A stretch of DNA of 64,000 nt, from positions 1,302,001-1,366,000 of the forward strand of contig NZ_CP096659.1 of assembly GCF_023238205.1 (NCBI RefSeq). Reading direction: 5' to 3'. The notes below the pieces were generated by a model, which was given only the letters and a program-made list of their open reading frames with translations, was not told where the DNA came from and did not search any database. The stretch's first letter is position 1. Each line of letters begins with the position of its first letter. Of the stretch, positions 18,405 through 27,161 are shown in pieces. This stretch comes from Halorussus limi (GTDB lineage Archaea; Halobacteriota; Halobacteria; Halobacteriales; Haladaptataceae). Both the position numbers and the translations under genes were made by a program.

Positions 18405-19526
18405 ATGGGTTCGACCGTGAGCATCGTACACCAAGACCCGCAGGACCGCGTTCAGGTCCTCGACGAGGACGGTAACGTGGTAGAAGGCGCGGACGTGCCC
18501 GACATCTCCGACGAGGAGATGGTGGATATGTACCGCGAGATGAAGCTGACCCGCCACTTCGACGAGCGAGCGGTCTCGCTCAACCGGCAGGGGCGGATGG
18601 GAACCTATCCGCCGCTCTCGGGCCAGGAGGGTGCCCAAATCGGGAGCGCCCACGCGCTGGCCGACGACGACTGGCTGTTCCCGAGCTATCGGGAGCACGG
18701 TTCGGCGCTGGTCCGCGGCCTGTCGCTGGAGCAGACCCTGCTGTACTGGATGGGCCACGAGCAGGGCAACGCCATCCCCGACGACACCAACATCTTCACC
18801 GTCGCGGTGCCCATCGCGACCCAGATTCCCCACGCGACCGGCGCGTCGTGGGCCTCGAAGCTGAAGGGCGAGGAGAAGGCCTTCGTCTGTTACTTCGGCG
18901 ACGGCGCGACCAGCGAGGGCGACTTCCACGAGGGTCTCAACTTCGCGGGCGTCTTCGACACGCCCACCGTCTTCTTCTGTAACAACAACCAGTGGGCCAT
19001 CTCGGTCCCGCGCGAGCGCCAGACCGCCTCCGCGACCATCGCCCAGAAGGCACAGGCCTACGGCTTCGAGGGCGTGCAGGTCGACGGGATGGACCCGCTC
19101 GCGGTCTACAAGGTGACGAAGGACGCCGTCGAGAAGGCCAAGAACCCCGACGAGGACGACCTCCGGCCCACGCTCATCGAGGCGGTCCAGTACCGCTACG
19201 GCGCCCACACGACGGCCGACGACCCCTCGGTCTACCGCGAGGACGAGGAGGTCGAGGAGTGGAAACGGAAGGACCCGATTCCGCGACTGGAGGCGTTCCT
19301 CCGGGACCGCGGCGTTCTCGACGACGAGAAGGTCGAAGCCATCGAACAGGAGGTCAAAGACGAGGTCGCGGACGCCATCGACGCCGCCGAGTCCGTCGAG
19401 CGCCCCGACCCCGAGGAGATATTCGCGCACGTCTACGCCGACATGCCCAAGCACCTCCGCGAACAGTACGCCGGGTTCGAGGAGATTCGGGAACAGTACG
19501 GCGACGACGCACTTCTGGAGGACTAA
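18405..19526 (+). CDS. pdhA: 2-oxoacid dehydrogenase E1 component, alpha subunit
   Basis: 373 aa thiamine-diphosphate enzyme subunit. The ThDP/Mg motif starts at GDG (165-167) and ends at NNNQ (193-196). Phosphorylation-loop-like segment [14 protein letters not shown] is present. With the beta subunit it decarboxylates a 2-oxoacid and reductively acylates the E2 lipoyl group. First gene of a tight pdhA-pdhB-pdhC run (gaps of 3 bp each). A GTG at 18417 is an alternative start. Substrate may be a branched-chain or 2-oxobutanoate-type acid rather than pyruvate, since haloarchaea oxidise pyruvate mainly by a ferredoxin oxidoreductase. Confidence 0.93.
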   Translation: MGSTVSIVHQDPQDRVQVLDEDGNVVEGADVPDISDEEMVDMYREMKLTRHFDERAVSLNRQGRMGTYPPLSGQEGAQIGSAHALADDDWLFPSYREHGSALVRGLSLEQTLLYWMGHEQGNAIPDDTNIFTVAVPIATQIPHATGASWASKLKGEEKAFVCYFGDGATSEGDFHEGLNFAGVFDTPTVFFCNNNQWAISVPRERQTASATIAQKAQAYGFEGVQVDGMDPLAVYKVTKDAVEKAKNPDEDDLRPTLIEAVQYRYGAHTTADDPSVYREDEEVEEWKRKDPIPRLEAFLRDRGVLDDEKVEAIEQEVKDEVADAIDAAESVERPDPEEIFAHVYADMPKHLREQYAGFEEIREQYGDDALLED

Positions 19527-19529
19527 CAA

Positions 19530-20531
19530 ATGAGTCAACAAGCACAACAGCAAGAGACCGAGAACCTCACGCTGGTGCAGGCGGTTCGAGACGGACTGTA
19601 CACCGAGATGCAGCAGGACGACGACGTGCTCGTCATGGGCGAAGACGTCGGCAAGAACGGCGGCGTGTTCCGCGCGACCGAGGGCCTCTACGACGAGTTC
19701 GGCGGGGACCGCGTCATCGACACGCCGCTGGCCGAGTCCGGCATCATCGGCACCGCCATCGGCATGGCGGCCTACGGACTGAAGCCCGTCCCCGAAATCC
19801 AGTTCATGGGGTTCATCTACCCCGGTTTCGACCAGATAGTGAGCCACGCCGCGCGACTGCGAACCCGTAGCCGCGGCCGGTTCACCTGTCCGATGGTCAT
19901 CCGCGCGCCCTACGGCGGCGGCATCCGCGCGCCGGAACACCACTCCGAGTCCACGGAGGCGTTCTTCGCCCACCAGCCCGGACTCAAGGTCGTCATCCCC
20001 AGCACGCCCTACGACACCAAGGGCCTGCTCACGTCGGCCATCCGCGACCCCGACCCGGTGATGTTCCTCGAACCGAAGCTCATCTACCGGGCGTTCCGCG
20101 GCGACGTGCCGACCGAGTCCTACGAGGTGCCCATCGGCGAGGCCGCCGTCCGCGAGGAAGGGTCGGACATCTCGGTGTTCACGTGGGGCGCGATGACCCG
20201 ACCGACCGTCGAGGCCGCCCAGCAGTTGGAGGGCGAAATCGACGTGGAGGTCGTGGACCTCCGAACCGTCTCGCCGCTCGACGAGGAGACCATCGTGGAG
20301 TCGTTCAAGAAGACGGGCCGGGCGGCGGTCGTCCACGAAGCGCCGAAGACCGGCGGTCTCGGCGCGGAAATCTCCTCCATCATCCAAGAGGAGGCACTAC
20401 TGTATCAGGAGGCACCGGTCGAGCGCATCACCGGGTTCGACACGCCGTTCCCGCTGTACGCGCTCGAAGACTACTACCTCCCCGAACCCGCCCGCATCAA
20501 GGAAGGCATCCGGGACGCCGTGAACTTCTGA
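19530..20531 (+). CDS. pdhB: 2-oxoacid dehydrogenase E1 component, beta subunit
   Basis: 333 aa transketolase-like pyrimidine-binding and C-terminal domains. MGEDVGKNGGVFRATEGL (about 36-53) includes the Glu that activates thiamine; DTPLAESGIIG and the YGGGIRAPEHHSES loop near 130 are typical of E1 beta. It starts 3 bp after pdhA, so translation is likely coupled, and forms the alpha2-beta2 E1 heterotetramer. Confidence 0.94.
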   Translation: MSQQAQQQETENLTLVQAVRDGLYTEMQQDDDVLVMGEDVGKNGGVFRATEGLYDEFGGDRVIDTPLAESGIIGTAIGMAAYGLKPVPEIQFMGFIYPGFDQIVSHAARLRTRSRGRFTCPMVIRAPYGGGIRAPEHHSESTEAFFAHQPGLKVVIPSTPYDTKGLLTSAIRDPDPVMFLEPKLIYRAFRGDVPTESYEVPIGEAAVREEGSDISVFTWGAMTRPTVEAAQQLEGEIDVEVVDLRTVSPLDEETIVESFKKTGRAAVVHEAPKTGGLGAEISSIIQEEALLYQEAPVERITGFDTPFPLYALEDYYLPEPARIKEGIRDAVNF

Positions 20532-20534
20532 ATC

Positions 20535-22109
20535 ATGGTACGAGAATTCAAACTCCCCGACGTGGGCGAGGGCGTCGCAGAGGGCGAAATCGTCAGTTGG
20601 CTGGTCGAGGAGGGCGACACCGTCACCGAGGACCAAGCGGTCGCCGAGGTCGAGACCGACAAGGCTATCGTGGAGGTCCCGTCGCCGGTGAACGGCACGG
20701 TCCGGGAAATCATCCCCGAGGAGGGCGAAGTCGTCGAGGTCGGGTCGGTCATCATCACCTTCGACGTGGAGGGCGAACCGGTCGAAGAGGGCCAGACCGA
20801 GGGCGAAGCCCGGAGGGCCGCGGAGTCCGACGCCGGGACCGCCCCAGAGTCCGAGGCGTCGGGCGAAGCCGAGCAGGCGACGACGCAGGGCGACGCGACC
20901 GAGGAGACGGTCGCCGAGGAGGTTTCGACCGGCGAGGGACGCGTGTTCGCCGCGCCGAGCGCCCGCCGCGTCGCCCGCGAACTCGGCGTGGACATCGCCG
21001 CCGTCGAGGGCACCGGACCGAGCGGTCGCGTGACCGAGCAGGACGTGCGGCAGGCTGCAGAGTCCGGCGGCGAAGCGTCCGGCGATGCGACCGACGAGGC
21101 GCCCGCCGAGGCCGAGGCGCCGACCGGCGAGGTCGGAGCGACCCGCGAGCAGGACGCTCAGCCGACGACCGCGACCGCTGGCGCGACCGGCGGTCCCGCC
21201 CCGGAGGCGGCCGACCGCGAGCGGACGCTCGCCGCGCCCGCGACCCGGCGAATCGCCGACGAGCAGGGCGTAGACCTGAACGCGGTCCCGGCGACCGAAC
21301 AGCGCGACGGCGAGGCGTTCGTCACCAGCGAGGCCGTGATGCAGTACGCCGAGGCCCAGCGACAGGCCCAGCAGGCGCAGGCCGAAACCGCGGCCGCGAC
21401 GCCCGAGGGCGAGCGAGTCGAGCGCATCCAGTACAAGGGCGTTCGCAAGACCATCGGCGACGCGATGTCGCAGTCGAAGTACACCGCGCCCCACGTCACG
21501 CACCACGACACCGCCGTCGTCGAGGAACTCGTGAACACCCGCGAGCGACTCAAGCCGAAGGCCGAAGAACAGGGAATCCGGCTGACCTACATGCCGTTCG
21601 TGATGAAGGCCGTAGTCGCCGCGCTCAAGCAGCATCCCAAACTGAACGCCGAACTCGACGAGGAGGCCGGCGAAATCCTCCGGAAGAACTACTACAACGT
21701 CGGCGTGGCGACCGCGACCGACGCCGGACTGATGGTGCCGGTCGTCGACGACGTGGACGGCAAGGGCCTGCTCCAGATATCCAGCGAGGTCAACGAAGTG
21801 GTCCAGAAGGCCCGCGACCGCTCCATCTCCCGGGACGAGTTGCAGGGTTCGACGTTCAGCGTCACCAACTTCGGCGCCATCGGCGGCGAGTACGCGACGC
21901 CCATCCTCAACTACCCCGAGGCGGCCATCCTCGGCATCGGCGAACTGAAACAGCGCCCGGTCGTCGAGGAGGGCGAGGTCGTGGCCAAGCACACCCTGCC
22001 CATCTCGCTGTCCATCGACCACCGCATCGTGGACGGTGCCGACGCGGCGGCGTTCGCCAACACGTTCATCGAGTACGTCGAGAACCCCGAACTCCTGCTG
22101 CTGGAGTAG
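20535..22109 (+). CDS. pdhC: 2-oxoacid dehydrogenase E2 component (dihydrolipoamide acyltransferase)
   Basis: 524 aa. Lipoyl domain 1-80 with lipoyl-lysine Lys 43 in ETDKA; Glu/Ala-rich linker; peripheral subunit-binding domain at about 137-174 (AAPSARRVARELGVD, GTGPSGRV); second linker; a second, diverged binding domain at about 231-272 (LAAPATRRIADEQGVDLNAV) lacking the GTG loop; catalytic core from about 295 with the C-terminal DHRIVDG motif. It transfers the acyl group to CoA and forms the complex core. Two binding-type domains with one lipoyl domain is unusual against the common one-domain form. Confidence 0.94.
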   Translation: MVREFKLPDVGEGVAEGEIVSWLVEEGDTVTEDQAVAEVETDKAIVEVPSPVNGTVREIIPEEGEVVEVGSVIITFDVEGEPVEEGQTEGEARRAAESDAGTAPESEASGEAEQATTQGDATEETVAEEVSTGEGRVFAAPSARRVARELGVDIAAVEGTGPSGRVTEQDVRQAAESGGEASGDATDEAPAEAEAPTGEVGATREQDAQPTTATAGATGGPAPEAADRERTLAAPATRRIADEQGVDLNAVPATEQRDGEAFVTSEAVMQYAEAQRQAQQAQAETAAATPEGERVERIQYKGVRKTIGDAMSQSKYTAPHVTHHDTAVVEELVNTRERLKPKAEEQGIRLTYMPFVMKAVVAALKQHPKLNAELDEEAGEILRKNYYNVGVATATDAGLMVPVVDDVDGKGLLQISSEVNEVVQKARDRSISRDELQGSTFSVTNFGAIGGEYATPILNYPEAAILGIGELKQRPVVEEGEVVAKHTLPISLSIDHRIVDGADAAAFANTFIEYVENPELLLLE

Positions 22110-22195
22110 GGTCTCGACGCTCGTCTTCGTCCCCGCTCTCTTCGCTCTCGCTCGAACTGAGAAACTGATATACATCTCCTCGCATACTGGCAAAT

Positions 22196-23413
22196 ATGAC
22201 CGAAGTCACCCTGCGCGACGTGGAGGCCGCGCGCGAGCGGTTCGACGAGTCCGTCGTCCAGCGCACCGAAATCGAGCGGAGTCGGTCGCTGAGCGAGATG
22301 ACCGGCGCGGCGGTCCACCTCAAGATGGAACACCTCCAGCGCACCGGGTCGTTCAAGACGCGGGGCGCGTACAACAAACTCCAGCAGGTCGCATCGCGCG
22401 GCGGTACCGAACGCGTCGTCGCCGCCAGCGCGGGCAACCACGCGCAGGGCGTCGCGCTGGCCGCGACCGAGACCGGCGTGGACTCGACCATCGTGATGCC
22501 CGAGAACGCGCCGCAGGCGAAGGTCGAGGCCACCCGCGGGTACGGCGCGGACGTGGAGTTGCGCGGCGAGGACTTCCGGGCCGCGATGGAGTACGCCCAA
22601 TCGCTGACCGAGGCCGACGACACCGAGTTCGTCCACGCCTACGACGACCCGGCCATCGTCGCGGGACAGGGAACCATCGGCATCGAAATCCACGAGCAAA
22701 TGCCCGACGCGGACACCGTGGTCGTTCCCATCGGCGGCGGGGGTCTCGTCGGCGGCGTCAGCGCCGCGCTGGCGGAACTCGACCCGAGCGTCCGCGTCGT
22801 CGGCGTGCAGGCCGAACAGGCCGCGACGGTTCCCGAGAGCCTCGACAAGGGCATCCCGACCTCCATCGACTCCCCGTCGACCATCGCGGACGGTATCGCC
22901 ACGGGCGGCATCTCGGAGTTGACGCTCGGTCTCATCGAGGAACACGTGGACGAGGTCGTCACCGTCACGGACGACGAAATCGCTCGCGCGGAACTCATCC
23001 TGCTCGAACGCGCCAAGCAACTGGTCGAGGCGGCGGGCGCTTCCTCCGTCGCCGCGGTCCTCTCCGAGGACCTCGACGTGTCGGGCGAGACGGTCGTTCC
23101 CGTCCTCTCGGGCGGCAACATCGACATCTCGATGCTCCAGACCGTCCTCACGCAGGCGCTGACCGAGCGGAGCCAACTGATGCGCCTCCGGGTTCGCATC
23201 GAGGACGAACCCGGCGAGATGACCCAACTCTCGGGCATCATCGCCGACACCGGCGCGAACATCCGGACGGTCCGCCACGACCGCGCGGTGGACGACCTGC
23301 GCGTGGGCGAGGCGTATCTGGTCTTTCAGGTCGTCACGAGCGGGACGGGCCACGCCGAGAAGATAATCGAGGAGGTCAGGGACGCCGGCTACGAGGTCGA
23401 ACGAGTGGCGTGA
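22196..23413 (+). CDS. ilvA: threonine ammonia-lyase with ACT domain (copy 1)
   Basis: 405 aa fold-II PLP enzyme. The Schiff-base lysine is Lys 54 in GSFKTRGAYN; the phosphate loop is GGGGLVGG near 178; the C-terminal ACT domain spans about 325-405 (RVRIEDEPGEMTQLSG). It deaminates threonine to 2-oxobutanoate. It has its own TATA-like GATATAC (about 22168-22174), about 25 bp before the ATG, yet sits between E2 and E3 of the 2-oxoacid dehydrogenase. A paralogue lies at 36.4 kb beside ridA. Confidence 0.9.
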   Translation: MTEVTLRDVEAARERFDESVVQRTEIERSRSLSEMTGAAVHLKMEHLQRTGSFKTRGAYNKLQQVASRGGTERVVAASAGNHAQGVALAATETGVDSTIVMPENAPQAKVEATRGYGADVELRGEDFRAAMEYAQSLTEADDTEFVHAYDDPAIVAGQGTIGIEIHEQMPDADTVVVPIGGGGLVGGVSAALAELDPSVRVVGVQAEQAATVPESLDKGIPTSIDSPSTIADGIATGGISELTLGLIEEHVDEVVTVTDDEIARAELILLERAKQLVEAAGASSVAAVLSEDLDVSGETVVPVLSGGNIDISMLQTVLTQALTERSQLMRLRVRIEDEPGEMTQLSGIIADTGANIRTVRHDRAVDDLRVGEAYLVFQVVTSGTGHAEKIIEEVRDAGYEVERVA

Positions 23414-23483
23414 CCGACCTCGCCGAAGCGTCGACGAATCCTGTCGGCGAACCTATTACTCCCTCCGCGTCGTAGGCCTGCGC

Positions 23484-24620
23484 ATGCCGTTTCGACTGAC
23501 CGAGGACCAGCGAGCGCTCCGCGAGGAGGTCCGCGAGTTCGCCGAGTCCGAGATTCGTCCGCGCGCCATCGAACTCGACCGAAACGAGGAGTACCCCGGC
23601 GACATCTTGGCCGAACTCGGCGACCGGGGGTACGCGGGCATCACGCTCCCAGCGGAGTACGGCGGCCGCGGCGAGGGACTGGTCGAACTAGTCGTTCTCA
23701 CCGAGGAACTTGCGGCGGCAATGATGACCGTCGCCAGCGCGCTGGCGCTCAATCTGGGCGTCGCGACAGTAATCGAACGGTTCGGGACCGACGCCCAGCG
23801 CGAGGAGTACCTACCCGAGATGGCGACCTTCGACACGGTGGGCGCGCTGGGCCTCAGCGAGGCGAACGCCGGGTCTGACAAACTGGCGATGGAGACGACG
23901 GCCGAGAAAGACGGCGACGAGTGGGTCATCGACGGGCACAAGCAGTGGGTCACCAACTTCCAGCACGCCGACGTCGTCCTCACCTACGCGAAGACTGGTC
24001 CCGACGCCGACGCGCCCCACAACATCAGCGCGTTCCTCGTCCCGACCGAGGAGTTCGAGGTCGAGGCGGTGTGGGAGACCCTCGGCGCGCGTAACGTGAA
24101 GTCGCCCCGAGTTCGGTTGTCGGACGTGCGCGTACCCGCCGAAAACCTCGTCGGTGAGGAGGGCGAGGCGTACGTCCAGCGCGGCGAGGTCCACACCGGC
24201 GTGAACGTCCCGGCCCGCGGGGTCGGCATCGCTCGGGCCGCGCTCGAAGACGCGACAGCTTACACCGCCGAGCGCGAGCAGTTCGACCGGTCCATCGGGG
24301 AGTTTCAGGGCGTCCGGTGGAACGTGGCGGAGATGGCCCAGCGCGCCGACGCGGCCCGCCTGCTGACGCTCCGGGCCGCCGACCGCGCCGACCGCGGCGA
24401 AAACGTACGTCGGGAGTTCGCCGCGGCGAAGGTCCGCGCGACGGAGGCCGCCGTCGAGAACGCGAACGACGCGATGCAACTCCACGGAGGGAAGGGGTAC
24501 ACGACCGACCACCACGTCGAGCGCTACCTCCGGGACGCCCGACTCTTGACCGTCGCCGGAGGACCGAACGAACTCCACCGCAATTCGCTGGCCGACGCGG
24601 TGTACACGGACTTCGAGTGA
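23484..24620 (+). CDS. acyl-CoA dehydrogenase family protein (lacking the canonical catalytic Glu)
   Basis: 378 aa FAD flavoprotein fold: N-terminal helical domain (RALREEVREFAE), middle beta domain (GALGLSEANAGSD, WVTNFQHAD), C-terminal helices (FQGVRWNVAEMA; MQLHGGKGYT). By eye, LLTVAGGPNELHR at about 357-369 aligns with the IYQIYEGTSQIQR segment of medium-chain enzymes, so the catalytic Glu is Gly here; the alternative position used by isovaleryl-CoA dehydrogenase also lacks Glu (HTGVNVPARG region). It may use another base or act on an unusual substrate. TATA-like CCTATTA is about 28 bp upstream. It stands between ilvA and lpdA. Confidence 0.87.
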   Translation: MPFRLTEDQRALREEVREFAESEIRPRAIELDRNEEYPGDILAELGDRGYAGITLPAEYGGRGEGLVELVVLTEELAAAMMTVASALALNLGVATVIERFGTDAQREEYLPEMATFDTVGALGLSEANAGSDKLAMETTAEKDGDEWVIDGHKQWVTNFQHADVVLTYAKTGPDADAPHNISAFLVPTEEFEVEAVWETLGARNVKSPRVRLSDVRVPAENLVGEEGEAYVQRGEVHTGVNVPARGVGIARAALEDATAYTAEREQFDRSIGEFQGVRWNVAEMAQRADAARLLTLRAADRADRGENVRREFAAAKVRATEAAVENANDAMQLHGGKGYTTDHHVERYLRDARLLTVAGGPNELHRNSLADAVYTDFE

Positions 24621-24690
24621 AACGTTACCAACCCGATCTCGCCGCAAAATCCACCTGATTTTTCACCACCAAGCCCGACTTACCGGACAT

Positions 24691-26115
24691 ATGGTCGTCG
24701 GAGACATCTCGACGGGAACGGACGTGTTGGTAATCGGTGCGGGACCGGGCGGCTACGTCGCCGCGATTCGCGCGGGGCAACTGGACTTGGACGTGACCCT
24801 CGTGGAGAAAGACGCCTACGGCGGGACCTGCCTGAACTACGGCTGTATCCCCTCGAAGGCGATGATTACGGCCTCGGACCTCGCCCACGAGGCGGGCCAC
24901 GCCGAGGAGATGGGCATCTACGCCGACCCCGAGGTGGAGATGGACGAGATGGTCGGCTGGAAGGACGGCGTCGTGGACCAACTGACCGGGGGCGTCGAGA
25001 AACTCGCCAAGGCCAACGGCGTCGAACTGATGGAGGGCCGCGCGGAGTTCGCCGGCGAGGACAAGGCCCGCATCGTCCACGGCGGCGAGGGCCAAGGCTC
25101 CGAGACTGTCGAGTTCGAACACGCCATCGTTTCGACCGGAAGTCGTCCCATCGAGGTGCCGGGCTTCGACTTCGGCGACGACCCGGTGCTGGACTCCCGG
25201 CAGGCGCTCGCGCTGGACGAGGTGCCCGAGAGCCTCGTCATCGTCGGCGCGGGCTACATCGGGATGGAACTCGCGGGCGTCTTCGCCAAGTTGGGTACCG
25301 ACGTGACCGTGGTCGAGATGCTCGACTCGGTCCTGCCGGGCTACGAGGACGACCTCGCGCGCCCCGTCAAGAAGAAGGCCGAGGAACTGGGCATCGACTT
25401 CCACTTCGGCGAGGCCGCCAGCGGGTGGGAGGAGTCGGGCGGCGGCATCACCGTCAGGACCGAGAACGAGGACGGCGAAGTCTCTGAGTTCGGCGCGGAG
25501 AAGGTGCTGGTCGCGGTCGGCCGCGAACCCGTCACCGACACGCTCGAACTCGACAACGCGGGCGTCGAGACCGACGAGGACGGGTTCATCCCGACCGACG
25601 ACCGCGCGCGGACGAACGTGGAGCACATCCACGCCATCGGCGACGTGACGGGCGAACCCATGCTCGCCCACGTGGCCAGCAAGGAGGGGCAGGTCGCCGC
25701 GGAGGTCATCGCGGGCGAACCCTCGGCGCTCGACTATCAGGCGGTCCCCGCGGCGGTGTTCACCGACCCCGAAATCGGCACGGTCGGCATGACCGAGGCG
25801 GAGGCCGAGGAGCAGGGCTTCGAACCGGCCGTCGGCGAATTCCCGTTCAACGCCTCGGGTCGCGCGCTCACGACGGGCCACGCCGAGGGCTTCGTCCGCA
25901 TCGTCGCCGACGAACCCAGCGGCTTCCTGTTGGGTGCCCAAATCGTCGGGCCGGAGGCCTCCGAACTCATCGCCGAGATGGGTCTGGCCATCGAGATGGG
26001 CGCGACGCTGGAGGACGTGGCCGCGACGATTCACACCCACCCGACGCTCAGCGAGGCCGTGATGGAGGCCGCCGAGAACGCGCTGGGGCACGCGATTCAC
26101 ACGTTGAACCGGTAA
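24691..26115 (+). CDS. lpdA: dihydrolipoyl dehydrogenase (E3)
   Basis: 474 aa. FAD motif GAGPGG (16-21); redox disulfide Cys 47/Cys 52 in GGTCLNYGCIPSK; NAD motif GAGYIGMELAG near 188; active-site His in the C-terminal HTHPTLSE. It reoxidises E2 dihydrolipoamide and reduces NAD+. TATA-like TGATTTTT about 30 bp upstream gives it a separate promoter, as expected for a subunit shared with the glycine cleavage system. Confidence 0.96.
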   Translation: MVVGDISTGTDVLVIGAGPGGYVAAIRAGQLDLDVTLVEKDAYGGTCLNYGCIPSKAMITASDLAHEAGHAEEMGIYADPEVEMDEMVGWKDGVVDQLTGGVEKLAKANGVELMEGRAEFAGEDKARIVHGGEGQGSETVEFEHAIVSTGSRPIEVPGFDFGDDPVLDSRQALALDEVPESLVIVGAGYIGMELAGVFAKLGTDVTVVEMLDSVLPGYEDDLARPVKKKAEELGIDFHFGEAASGWEESGGGITVRTENEDGEVSEFGAEKVLVAVGREPVTDTLELDNAGVETDEDGFIPTDDRARTNVEHIHAIGDVTGEPMLAHVASKEGQVAAEVIAGEPSALDYQAVPAAVFTDPEIGTVGMTEAEAEEQGFEPAVGEFPFNASGRALTTGHAEGFVRIVADEPSGFLLGAQIVGPEASELIAEMGLAIEMGATLEDVAATIHTHPTLSEAVMEAAENALGHAIHTLNR

Positions 26116-26234
26116 CTCGACGCGCGCCGAACGGGTAGCGAGTCCTTTTTCCACTTTCTCGGAGTGAGTCCGCGAGAGCGACGGCGACCGGAGCGTAGCG
26201 AACAATTATGTTGATTGGTAACGAACACCACAGT

Positions 26235-26444
26235 ATGTCCCACGGAAGAACCGGCGGGCTGTCCCCCTTCGAGCGACTCCGGGCGCGCTTCGAACAACAG
26301 GACCTCGTCTGCCCGAAGTGCGGGTACGACGACGAGGACGGGCGGTGGCTCGCTGCGACCGGCGGTAATCGGATTCGGTACCGCCACCTCTGTCCCAGTT
26401 GCGGCCACGTCCGACGGCGGACGTTCGAACTCGGCGGGGAGTGA
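26235..26444 (+). CDS. HVO_0649-family small zinc finger protein
   Basis: 69 aa from the ATG at 26235; an in-frame earlier start at 26208 gives extra residues without family support. Two Cys pairs, CPKCGYDDEDG near 24-34 and CPSCGH near 54-59, form a rubredoxin-like knuckle pair, with RYRHLCPSC in between, as in the haloarchaeal HVO_0649 group. A basic N-terminal segment (FERLRARFEQQD) precedes it. Such small zinc proteins are probably interaction or nucleic-acid-binding modules; function unknown. Confidence 0.75.
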   Translation: MSHGRTGGLSPFERLRARFEQQDLVCPKCGYDDEDGRWLAATGGNRIRYRHLCPSCGHVRRRTFELGGE

Positions 26445-26543
26445 CCTCGACCCGGTGCAGTAGGCGTCCGAGCGGCGAGCGACGCCGCTATTTCAGATTC
26501 GCAACTGAGTAGCTTTATCCGGTGGGAGCGGGCTCTCGGTGAC

Positions 26544-26759
26544 ATGGGACCGTCCGGCTCCGAAGCGCCGCCCGAGAACGAACACGGTTGGGAAGTCGTC
26601 GAGAACATCGCGGTGGACGAACCGGAGCACACCGCGAAGAACACCATCTACCGGTGGGTAGACACCGAGGCCGAGGTGGTGTTGTACTACTTCACGGGCG
26701 CACAGAAGGGCGGGCTGACGGCGGTTCCGCTGGATGAGACGGCGCTAGGCGAGGAGTAG
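26544..26759 (+). CDS. small conserved-type haloarchaeal protein of unknown function
   Basis: 71 aa, acidic, no membrane segment and no cysteine. Sequence features are EVVENIAVDEPEHTAKNTIY followed by a beta-like stretch (RWVDTEAEVVLYYFTG). The ATG lies about 25 bp after a TATA-like CTTTATCC (26512-26519). Composition and codon use match neighbours, so it is probably real; no family is recognised. Confidence 0.6.
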   Translation: MGPSGSEAPPENEHGWEVVENIAVDEPEHTAKNTIYRWVDTEAEVVLYYFTGAQKGGLTAVPLDETALGEE

Positions 26760-27161
26760 CGGGCGTGAACCGTCGTTCGGCTTATCTCTCTCGTCACCAG
26801 CTCCATTTGCGGAAGTGAGGATTCTGTAGAGAGAAGCGTGCTACTGCCGGTATAAAGGAGTCTATCGTCCCGAACGGCGACGGCAGACCACGTCCTGCCC
26901 GACCGGTTCCGCTCTTCGGCCTTCGGCCCGCGTTGCTCGTCTCGCGCGCGGTGGCCGCGGCGCACCGGCGCCGCGTCCGCACGCGCCGACCGCCGTGGAA
27001 AGTGACGTGTGGCTTCTTCGAAGAACGATAGAGAATCCTAAAGGACCTCTACACACGTCTCTAGCAAACAAAAATCTATGCTAAGTTGCGTTCACTCCGT
27101 CCATCGAGAAAATCTGTCACACCCGACGCCCTTTTAGTCGCTACCGCGAAACGAGTGGCAT
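26760..27161. other. 402-bp gap without a supported gene; strong GC hairpin
   Basis: The first part (26810-26870) is AT-richer than the surroundings, with GGTATAAAGG at about 26849-26858 that could be an orphan promoter. At 26956-26975 lies a stem of eight GC pairs (CGCGGCGC / GCGCCGCG) with an ACCG loop. The pheA promoter (CTTTTAG near 27128-27134) closes the gap. No ORF with coding character was found; a small RNA or an old mobile-element scar is possible. Confidence 0.4.

Noticed and set aside
20183-22168. Long Arg/Gly-rich frame across E1b/E2
   Set aside because: Shadow of pdhB/pdhC; no domain and extreme arginine content.
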